64,000 bases of DNA from Streptomyces sp. NRRL S-455. Lineage in GTDB: Bacteria; Actinomycetota; Actinomycetes; Streptomycetales; Streptomycetaceae. Made by a program: the position numbers and the translations under genes. Below are positions 58,526-64,000 of the stretch, piece after piece; the stretch's first letter is position 1, and each line of letters begins with the position of its first letter. The stretch spans positions 186,001 to 250,000 of the forward strand of contig NZ_JOCT01000011.1 in assembly GCF_000717875.1 (NCBI RefSeq), in the 5' to 3' direction. Below the pieces are notes generated by a model. The model saw nothing but the letters and a program-made list of their open reading frames with translations. It had not been told where the DNA came from and searched no databases.

Positions 58526-59479
58526 TCAGCGGGCGAACCAGCAGCGTACGGTCGTCCCGTCGTCGCCCGTGTGCACCCGCACCAGGTCGGAGATCAGGTT
58601 GACCAGCAGCAGTCCGCGCCCGCCGCGCTGGTCGCGGGGCACGGGCCGGCGCCCGGCCAGGAGGTCCGCGAGGCGACCCTGGTCGCGGACCTCGCACACC
58701 ACGTAGCCGTCCTCGGTCCACACCCGCATCACTCCGGAGCCACCCCCGTGCACCACGCTGTTGGTGGTGAGCTCTGCCATGGCGAGGGCCAGGTCGTCGA
58801 GCTTGACGCCGGTGAGGCCGTACCGGGAGCCCTCCCCGACGGCCACGTGCCGGGCCTGAGAGAGGGAGTCGGCGTCGAAGGCGAACGTCAGCGCGTCGGG
58901 GACGGGCGGCAGCGGCTCGTTGTAGCGGGCGACGACGTCACCGGGCGCGTACGCGTCGCTGCCCTGCTCCTGCCGGGAACCGGAGCGGATGACGGTGGGG
59001 TGGGTGGCGTACGCGTCCGCGAGGACGTGTTCCGGCAGCTGCTCGACGTCGTACGGACACAGGATGGTCGCCGCGCGGCCCTGGAAGGACGCGTTGATGA
59101 GCGCCTCGTGCTGGGCGCAGGCGGGGTACTCGAGGTCGGAGCGCCCGGCCCAGATGGGCTCGCCGATGATCCGGACCCGGGTGCCGGGCGGCTGGGCGTC
59201 GGCGAAGGCGCGCAGCACGCCGGGGATGATCCGTCCGGGGTTGCGTCCGGCCTCGCGCATGTCCAGGAGCCGCACGGAGCCGGCGTCGTCACCCAGCGCG
59301 TCGCGGATCAGCTCCAGGTTCTTGCCGGGCACGGCGACCGCCACCGGCTCTCCGGCCGCGAGGGCTTCGCGCACGAAGGGGACGGTGCCGTCGAGGTACT
59401 CCTCCTCGTCCCGGTAGAAGAGGGCGGGGTGGACGAAGGGCTCCAGAGACCCGAAGGGTTCGGTCACGGCAGTTGTCAT
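58526..59479 (-). CDS. MEDS-domain anti-sigma-like ATP-binding regulator
   Basis: 317 residues. N-terminal MEDS sensor: HPALFYRDEEEYLDGTVPFVREALAAGEPVAVAVPGKNLELI and RVRIIGEPIWAGRSDLEYPACAQHEALINASFQG; C-terminal histidine-kinase-like ATPase with LALAMAELTTNSVVHGGG (N box), VCEVRDQGRLAD (G1) and QRGGRGLLLVNLISDLVRVH (G2), as in RsbW/SpoIIAB-like anti-sigma kinases. It probably binds a sigma factor or STAS protein. ATGA overlap with the STAS gene on its 5' side confirms a switch module. Confidence 0.85.
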   Translation of the reverse strand: MTTAVTEPFGSLEPFVHPALFYRDEEEYLDGTVPFVREALAAGEPVAVAVPGKNLELIRDALGDDAGSVRLLDMREAGRNPGRIIPGVLRAFADAQPPGTRVRIIGEPIWAGRSDLEYPACAQHEALINASFQGRAATILCPYDVEQLPEHVLADAYATHPTVIRSGSRQEQGSDAYAPGDVVARYNEPLPPVPDALTFAFDADSLSQARHVAVGEGSRYGLTGVKLDDLALAMAELTTNSVVHGGGSGVMRVWTEDGYVVCEVRDQGRLADLLAGRRPVPRDQRGGRGLLLVNLISDLVRVHTGDDGTTVRCWFAR

Positions 59480-59832
59480 GACGTCGACACCTCGATCCCC
59501 GTCTGGCCGGGCCAGAGGAGGTCCAGGGTGCGTCGCAGGGCCGACGGCGGCCGCCGCACCACGAACCGCCGCCCCTCCTGGAGCCGTCCGGCGGCGGCCG
59601 CGAGCGCACCCGCGCCCGCGACGTCGACGAACGTCACATCGGACAGCTCCAGGTAGTACACGTCGTCATCCTCGCGAACGGCCTCGTCCAGTACACCTTC
59701 CCAGATGGCACGGGTCGTCAGGGCGATCTCACCCGCCGCACGGACCCCGCTGCGCCCGGTCAGCGGGAACACCGCCAGGCGCGGCACGGAATCGCGGGAT
59801 CCGGCGGCCGGCACACGATGCGAAGTGTTCAC
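59476..59832 (-). CDS. STAS-domain anti-sigma antagonist
   Basis: 118 residues. STAS fold: LAVFPLTGRSGVRAAGEIALTTRAIWEGVLDEAV, then VYYLELSDVTFVDVAGAGALAAAAGRLQ, where D-V-A-G replaces the usual D-S/T-A-G. The phosphorylatable Ser is therefore missing (V/A at the site), so regulation by phosphorylation is uncertain. Preceded by a sigma-B-like promoter (59865-59889) and overlapping the ATPase gene, it would antagonise the kinase partner. Confidence 0.85.
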   Translation of the reverse strand: MNTSHRVPAAGSRDSVPRLAVFPLTGRSGVRAAGEIALTTRAIWEGVLDEAVREDDDVYYLELSDVTFVDVAGAGALAAAAGRLQEGRRFVVRRPPSALRRTLDLLWPGQTGIEVSTS

Positions 59833-59864
59833 GCCCTCTCCCCACGTTCTGGACCACAGCGCTC

Positions 59865-59889
59865 GTACCCATCCGGGGAAGGCTCATTC
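59865..59889 (-). promoter_or_regulatory. Sigma-B-like promoter for the STAS/ATPase operon
   Basis: On the minus strand GAAT (59889-59886), 15 bases, GGGTAC (59870-59865), fitting the Streptomyces sigma-B-class consensus GNNT-N14-16-GGGTAC. It lies 33 bases before the start codon, so the leader would be short. Confidence 0.5.
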
Positions 59890-60015
59890 CCCGTCCGGGA
59901 GTGTAGTAAGCCGTAAGGCGGGCAGGCGCACCTCACACGGACGTCCACGGGGGCGAGTGACGTCGTGCAGTTCCGCGTGGACGAACACGACCGACGAGGA
60001 CGAGAAGGCGGTGAC

Positions 60016-60699
60016 ATGACCTCTGCGGCATCACCACATCTCACAGGAGGGTCGAATCCCCTGCTCATCAGTGGCCGCGTGTGCGCGGAACGGGCAGAGC
60101 TCACCCCGCGTGGTGAGTTCGTGCACGGGTGCGCCGAAGCTTTGGCTAGAGCTTTGGAGGAGCTGCCGAACACCGTCACGCGGGTAGACCTGGACATGGG
60201 GGACGTGCACTTCATGGACACCGCGGGCCTGGAGTTCCTGGACGTGCTGAGCGACTACGGACGGCAGCGTTCGCTGACGATCACGACCTCGAACTGGAAC
60301 GGCCAGCCGCTGCGGATCCTGGAACTGGCGGGCCTGGACACCTCGGACCCGCTCCGTTCCACGACGGACCAGGTCGCGCCCGCCACGGCCGCGGGGTCCT
60401 CGGTCGTCTTCCTGGAACGCGCGGAGCGCCTGCACATCCTTCAGGAGGAGGTCGAGCAGCTCCGTCAGGCGATCGCCTCCCGCCCGGTCATCGACCAGGC
60501 CCGGGGCATCCTCATGGCCACCCACGGCTGCACCTCCGACGAGGCCTGGCACATCCTCCGCGAGACGTCCCAGCTCTCCAACACCAAGCTCCGCGAGGTG
60601 GCCGCCGCGGTGACGGCCGGCGCGGAGACGAACGGCCCGCCCCCGCCCCCGGAACTCCGCACGGCCCTGCAGAGGGCCCTCGCCCGCCGACGGGGCTGA
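60016..60699 (+). CDS. STAS-ANTAR regulator
   Basis: 227 residues from ATG 60016 (GAGAAGG at 60002-60008). Residues 15-110: STAS with RVDLDMGDVHFMDTAGLEFLDVL (Thr at the phosphorylation-type position). Residues 135-200: coiled-coil and ANTAR: LERAERLHILQEEVEQLRQAIASRPVIDQARGILMATHGCTSDEAWHILRETSQLSNTKLREVAAAV. ANTAR binds RNA hairpins to prevent termination, so this single protein links a STAS switch to antitermination. Divergent from the STAS/ATPase operon. Confidence 0.87.
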   Translation: MTSAASPHLTGGSNPLLISGRVCAERAELTPRGEFVHGCAEALARALEELPNTVTRVDLDMGDVHFMDTAGLEFLDVLSDYGRQRSLTITTSNWNGQPLRILELAGLDTSDPLRSTTDQVAPATAAGSSVVFLERAERLHILQEEVEQLRQAIASRPVIDQARGILMATHGCTSDEAWHILRETSQLSNTKLREVAAAVTAGAETNGPPPPPELRTALQRALARRRG

Positions 60700-60701
60700 A
60701 T

Positions 60702-60735
60702 CCCGGCCCGGTGCGGATCCTGGGACCGGGCCGGG
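60702..60735 (+). terminator. Hairpin after the STAS-ANTAR gene
   Basis: CCCGGCCCGGT (60702-60712) pairs with ACCGGGCCGGG (60725-60735) around twelve bases, just after the stop. Could also be the type of hairpin that ANTAR proteins bind, though a terminator is the plain reading. Confidence 0.6.
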
Positions 60736-60774
60736 GGTAAGGGTGCTTGTGGTGGGGGTTGGGGGTAAGGGTGC
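60733..60774 (+). repeat. G-rich direct repeat
   Basis: GGGGGTAAGGGTGC occurs at 60733-60746 and 60761-60774, with a further GGGGG between. Five runs of three or more G in 42 bases could form a G-quadruplex between the terminator and the sigma-B promoter. No other role is visible. Confidence 0.6.
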
Positions 60775-60789
60775 ATGGGCCGGCCGGCC

Positions 60790-60814
60790 GTTTGGCCCCA
60801 TGGCCCCCGGGTAC
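60790..60814 (+). promoter_or_regulatory. Sigma-B-like promoter of the ferritin-like gene
   Basis: GTTT (60790-60793), 15 bases, GGGTAC (60809-60814), an exact match to the Streptomyces sigma-B-class consensus; expected start of transcription near 60822, 34 bases before ATG 60856. Confidence 0.75.
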
Positions 60815-60855
60815 TCGGCGGCGTCCCGCTCCGGTCCTGCCGAGGAGTTACTCCC

Positions 60856-62058
60856 ATGGGTTTCAACCCCCTCGAGCACCATGGCATCCCCCTCGACCGT
60901 CAGCTCCGCAGCTGGCGGGAACTGGACGTCGAGCCGATCGACCCCGACCGCAGCGACCCCTACACCCGCTGCCGCGTCATCACGATGAACGGCATCGAGG
61001 TCGAGGCGATCCTCTTCAGCCACCAGTTGGCCCGGCGCTGCCCCGACCCGGAGGTCAAACGGCTGCTCGCCGAGGTCCGCTACGTCGAGCACCAGCAGCA
61101 GAAGGCCGTCAACTGGCTGCTGCCGGGCCTCGCCTCAGTCCTGGAGACGACCATCGCCTACGAGCAGGTCGCCGTGGACCTCACCGGCTGGGTCGCCCGC
61201 CACGAGCCCGACCCGTACCTGAAGCAGGCGTACGAGTTCGGCGTGCTGGAGGACTTCGACCACCTGTACCGGTACGCCAACCTCTACGAGATGATCGAGC
61301 ACCGCAAGGCGGAGTCGATCGTCGACGGCCTCACCGAGGTGATGCCGGGCCGCCCCACGAAGTTCCACCACCGCCACCCGCACGACAACGTGCGCGAGCC
61401 GTACGACCGGTCGACCACGAACCCGCTGTCCAAGCTGCACGCCCTGACCATCATGTCGGCGGAGCAGCAGACCATGAACTTCTACATGAACGTCGGCCCC
61501 CAGTACATGGAGCCCATCGCGCGGCAGCTCTACCAGGAGATCGGCCTGATCGAGGAGGAGCACGTCACCCACTACGAGTCCCTGGTCGACCCGGGCGAGA
61601 CGTGGTGGGAGCAGCTCGTCAACCACGAGTACAACGAGTGCTACCTCTACCACTCCTTCATGGAGCAGGAGAGCGACCCGAAGGTGAAGGCCATCTGGGA
61701 GCTGCACCTGAACATGGAGCTCGAACACCTGCGGATCGCCTGCGACCTGATGCGCCGTCATGACGGCCGCGAGCCCCAGGAGATCTTCGCCCCGGAGCTG
61801 CCGAACGTGCTCACCTTCGAGGAGAACAAGGCGTTCGTGCGCGACCTCCTGGACACCCAGATGGACCTGACCACGCTGGGCACCGGCTACGTCCGGGACG
61901 CGCACGAGCGGTTCGAGAAGATGCAGGAGCGGATCCACGGCGGCGAGGAGCCGCCCAGCGAGCGCGTGATGGCCCAGCACCACGAGATGTTCGGCCGCGA
62001 GTACCGCATGGAGACCGAGGGGGAGCACCCGGACCCCGCCCTGAGGGAGAGGGGCTGA
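60856..62058 (+). CDS. Ferritin-like diiron protein
   Basis: 400 residues from ATG 60856 (GAGGAG at 60842-60847). Mostly helical; repeated metal-type helices: RYVEHQQQKAVNWLLPGL, TTIAYEQVAVDL, LEDFDHLYRYANLYEMIEHRK, IGLIEEEHVTHYESL and NMELEHLRIACDLMRR, giving several E-x-x-H pairs as in ferritin-like proteins. No signal peptide. The large size and two four-helix-like sections suggest a double ferritin-like domain. Function unknown; iron storage or oxidative-stress defence is inferred from the sigma-B-type promoter and the hemerythrin gene two bases downstream. Confidence 0.75.
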   Translation: MGFNPLEHHGIPLDRQLRSWRELDVEPIDPDRSDPYTRCRVITMNGIEVEAILFSHQLARRCPDPEVKRLLAEVRYVEHQQQKAVNWLLPGLASVLETTIAYEQVAVDLTGWVARHEPDPYLKQAYEFGVLEDFDHLYRYANLYEMIEHRKAESIVDGLTEVMPGRPTKFHHRHPHDNVREPYDRSTTNPLSKLHALTIMSAEQQTMNFYMNVGPQYMEPIARQLYQEIGLIEEEHVTHYESLVDPGETWWEQLVNHEYNECYLYHSFMEQESDPKVKAIWELHLNMELEHLRIACDLMRRHDGREPQEIFAPELPNVLTFEENKAFVRDLLDTQMDLTTLGTGYVRDAHERFEKMQERIHGGEEPPSERVMAQHHEMFGREYRMETEGEHPDPALRERG

Positions 62059-62060
62059 CC

Positions 62061-62636
62061 GTGGCCGGAATCGCCGCGAGTGACGCCGACGTCGTGGCCC
62101 TGCTGATGCGTCAGCACGGCGACATCCGCAACCTCTTCGACGAGGTCGAGCGAACCAGCGGGGACGAGCGCCGCGACGCGTTCCGCCGGCTGGTCCGGCT
62201 GCTGGCCGTGCACGAGACGGCCGAGGAGGAGGTCGTCCGCCCCTTCACCCGGTCGAACGTGCCGGGCGGCGAGCAGGTGGTGGAGGACCGTCTGACCGAG
62301 GAGCGGGAGGCGAAGGAGGTCCTGTCCCGGCTGGACGGCATGGACACCGACGACCCGAAGTTCCTGACGGAACTCCTCGCCCTGCGGCTGGACGTGATGG
62401 CCCATGCCCGTGCCGAGGAGCGCTACGAGTTCATCCACATCCGCCGGCACGCGGACCAGGACCGTCTCGCGTCCATGGCCTCGGCCCTGAAGGCCGCCGA
62501 GGCCATGGCCCCGACCCACCCGCACCCCGGCACGGAGTCCGCGGCGAAGAACATCGCCCTCGGCCCGGTCGCGGCCGTGGTCGACCGCGACGACGAGAGC
62601 GCGCCGGACGACGGCGGCGACGGTGAAGACGGCTGA
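62061..62636 (+). CDS. Hemerythrin HHE-domain protein
   Basis: 191 residues from GTG 62061, two bases after the previous stop, so cotranscribed with the ferritin-like gene. HHE motifs: VVALLMRQHGDIRNLFDEV (first His), LVRLLAVHETAEEEVVRPF (His and Glu), then ALRLDVMAHARAEERYEFIHIR (late His-x-x-x-Glu-type). Such proteins bind a diiron site and O2 or NO. The C-terminal 45 residues are low-complexity Ala/Asp. Pairing with a ferritin-like protein points to iron or oxygen stress. Confidence 0.88.
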   Translation: MAGIAASDADVVALLMRQHGDIRNLFDEVERTSGDERRDAFRRLVRLLAVHETAEEEVVRPFTRSNVPGGEQVVEDRLTEEREAKEVLSRLDGMDTDDPKFLTELLALRLDVMAHARAEERYEFIHIRRHADQDRLASMASALKAAEAMAPTHPHPGTESAAKNIALGPVAAVVDRDDESAPDDGGDGEDG

Positions 62637-62648
62637 GACGGCGAGGAC

Positions 62649-62675
62649 GGCACGGAGGGCACGGAGGGCACGGAG
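62649..62675 (+). repeat. 9-bp tandem triplet GGCACGGAG
   Basis: Three exact units directly after the hemerythrin stop, in the 118-base gap before the small basic membrane protein gene. Confidence 0.8.
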
Positions 62676-62754
62676 GGTACCGGCGCCGGGGAAGCCACAT
62701 AGAGGCGTCGTGGCGGGGCACTTGTCTCCTCCCACCCCTCACTGGAGGTAGCTC

Positions 62755-62997
62755 GTGATCGTCGCCGTCGTCATCGCCGGATGTGTGGTCCTGGCCCTGC
62801 TGGCCTTCCTGGTTCCCCGCCTGTCCCGCCACCCCGAGCGCGGCACACAGCGTTCGCTCGGGGCCGGTGCACGCGCCGGCGGCAAGGCACCCGGCATACT
62901 GGGCAGGCTGCTCAGCAAGCCCTTCCACACCAGTTCCCGCGCCGTGGGCCGCAGCGGCTCGGCCGGCCGTCGCACCCGGGGCCGTATGCCCTTCTGA
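62755..62997 (+). CDS. Small basic membrane protein (DUF6411-like)
   Basis: 80 residues from GTG 62755 with GGAGGT at 62743-62748. One N-terminal helix, MIVAVVIAGCVVLALLAFLVPRLS, then a very basic, glycine/serine-rich tail ending RSGSAGRRTRGRMPF. This matches small Streptomyces membrane proteins I know as DUF6411. The basic tail could contact nucleic acid or acidic lipids. It precedes the BrkB gene by 25 bases and is likely cotranscribed with it. Confidence 0.75.
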   Translation: MIVAVVIAGCVVLALLAFLVPRLSRHPERGTQRSLGAGARAGGKAPGILGRLLSKPFHTSSRAVGRSGSAGRRTRGRMPF

Positions 62998-63022
62998 CGC
63001 GTGACACGAGGAGACCTTCTCG

Positions 63023-63988
63023 ATGGGCACCGCCGTGCACGTCCCGCAGACGCGGGACATGATCGGGGAGGAACTCTCCGGCGACGAGGCGTTCACCGCG
63101 CTGCGCCGCTACGGAGGCCGTCGGCTGCTCATCGACGCGTTCACCCGGTTCCGCTACGCCGACGGCTTCAGCAGCTCCCGCTCCCTCGCCTTCCAGGTGG
63201 TCCTGGGCATGGTGCCGTTCACCATCGCGCTGGTCGGCGTGGCCACCACGGTGCACACGGAGAGCGTGGGCCGGATCATCGAGCTGACCCTGGGCCGGAT
63301 CGTGCCCGGTGCCAGCGCGAGCCTGGTCGAGGACGCCCTGGACAACACCGCCCGCAGCGCGGGCTCCAGCGTCTGGGGCGCCGTCGCCATGTGGCTGGGC
63401 CTGGCGTTCGCCCTGGTCAACCTGGCCTCGGCGATGGCCCAGGTCGAGCGCGGCGCCAACCGCATCTACGGCATCGAGCGTGACCGGCCCTTCCTCGCCA
63501 AGTACGGGCGGTCCCTGCTCCTCGCCCTCGCCGCGGGCATGCCGATGGTGCTGGGCTTCCTGGTGCTGGTGGCGGGCGACGCCGTCGGAAGCGCGGTGGT
63601 GCGGGCCCTCGGCTGGTCCGGCACCTGGCTCGACTGGTGGGGTTCTCTCGACGTGCCGCTGGGTGTGGCGCTCGCGTGGATCGCCTCGGCGGTGATCTTC
63701 CGCTGGGCTCCCCGCCGGGATCAACCGGGCTACACCTGGCTGGCGTTCGGCTCCGCGGTCCATCTGGTGCTGTGGATCGCGGCCACCTGGCTGCTGGCGC
63801 TCTACGTCGAGAGGAGCGGCTCCTTCGGCGCCGTGTACGGGCCGTTGACGGCCTTCGTCGCCCTGTTGCTGTGGGCCAACCTGACCGGTGTGGCACTGTT
63901 CCTCGGCATCGCGTTCGCCGCTCAGCTCGAGGCGGCCCGGGCCGGCATCACCGAGGCCGCGCGGCCGGACCCGGGGCCGGGACCGTGA
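63023..63988 (+). CDS. YihY/BrkB-family membrane protein
   Basis: 321 residues, ATG 63023. About six helices: SRSLAFQVVLGMVPFTIALVGVATTV, WGAVAMWLGLAFALVNLASAMAQVE, LLLALAAGMPMVLGFLVLVAGDAVG, LGVALAWIASAVIFRWAP, FGSAVHLVLWIAATWLLALYVER and FVALLLWANLTGVALFLGIAFAAQLEAA. The N-x-x-Y-G motif (GANRIYGIERDRPF) and the final L-F-L-G-I-x-F-A-A are typical of the virulence factor BrkB/YihY family. Proposed roles include transport or lipid translocation; no firm function. Last complete gene; 12 bases remain to the window end. Confidence 0.9.
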   Translation: MGTAVHVPQTRDMIGEELSGDEAFTALRRYGGRRLLIDAFTRFRYADGFSSSRSLAFQVVLGMVPFTIALVGVATTVHTESVGRIIELTLGRIVPGASASLVEDALDNTARSAGSSVWGAVAMWLGLAFALVNLASAMAQVERGANRIYGIERDRPFLAKYGRSLLLALAAGMPMVLGFLVLVAGDAVGSAVVRALGWSGTWLDWWGSLDVPLGVALAWIASAVIFRWAPRRDQPGYTWLAFGSAVHLVLWIAATWLLALYVERSGSFGAVYGPLTAFVALLLWANLTGVALFLGIAFAAQLEAARAGITEAARPDPGPGP

Positions 63989-64000
63989 CGTAGCCGGCCT

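Noticed and set aside
62675..62680. GGGTAC as a third sigma-B-like promoter
   Set aside because: No GNNT motif at 14-16 bases upstream.
1..64000. tRNA, rRNA, riboswitch, phage or plasmid functions
   Set aside because: No cloverleaf, rRNA core, known aptamer core, integrase or replication gene was recognised by eye on either strand.

Overview
The window is high-GC actinobacterial chromosome and almost certainly Streptomyces. Third codon positions are nearly all G or C, GTG and TTG starts are frequent, many genes overlap by 4 bases (ATGA or GTGA), and several families are Streptomyces hallmarks: an Mbl-type MreB paralogue, ANTAR and STAS regulators, Tat-exported glycosidases, and DUF2613 and DUF3068 proteins. 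From memory, the order (SCO2400-family protein, ChvE/GguAB transporter, MatB, Mbl) resembles the S. coelicolor SCO2400-SCO2460 region; this was not checked by alignment. I saw no rRNA, tRNA, CRISPR array or intact insertion sequence.

Layout. 1-892 is debris: the tail of a probable polymorphic toxin and a frameshifted transposase 3' end. 893-6741 holds a secreted pyroglutamyl-peptidase homologue, an EI24 membrane protein, a serine hydrolase, a divergent quinone-oxidoreductase/MarR pair with palindromic operators, and an SCO2400-type protein. 6995-15621 is a sugar uptake and catabolism block: enolase-superfamily dehydratase, zinc dehydrogenase, a TIM-barrel-like protein, a ChvE/GguA/GguB-type ABC importer and a secreted aldose epimerase. 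15793-19749 has an aminotransferase with a long Pro/Ala tail and a divergent TetR/FAD-monooxygenase pair with two matching operators. 19694-21984 is a two-gene operon of a cis-prenyltransferase and a DUF2236 (MpaB-like) oxygenase fused to three EF-hands. 22597-28581 holds a DUF4360 secreted protein, an Rrf2 regulator, a GH35 beta-galactosidase and a GH51 arabinofuranosidase. 28899-32327 is an ImmA-like peptidase / MAB_1171c membrane protein / FAD-monooxygenase trio. 32328-35565 carries an SMP-30 lactonase with its IclR regulator, a PucR regulator and a DUF2613 peptide.

35781-47181 is a colinear cell-surface glycan/lipid locus: DUF3068, GT4, methyltransferase, a giant AftD-like arabinofuranosyltransferase homologue, a condensation-fold acyltransferase, a second methyltransferase, an EamA-like transporter, a Trm112-like peptide and an FkbM methyltransferase. 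47147-51298 has a hypothetical gene overlapped by an MFS exporter, an ATP-grasp enzyme and a MerR-PP2C fusion. 51302-56529 is a malonate utilisation operon with a divergent GntR regulator. The right end (57448-63988) carries Mbl, STAS/anti-sigma type regulators with sigma-B-like promoters, a ferritin-like/hemerythrin pair and a BrkB protein.

The sugar genes make a coherent picture: secreted GH35 and GH51 enzymes would release galactose and arabinose from plant polysaccharide, the ABC system would import them, and lactonase, dehydratase and dehydrogenase would oxidise them; similar GTTCG/TTCGG boxes upstream suggest shared IclR control. The most unusual structural signal is a dispersed GC-rich repeat, found three times in coding frames. 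In two copies a second 44-base element is nested at different positions and is read through in different frames.
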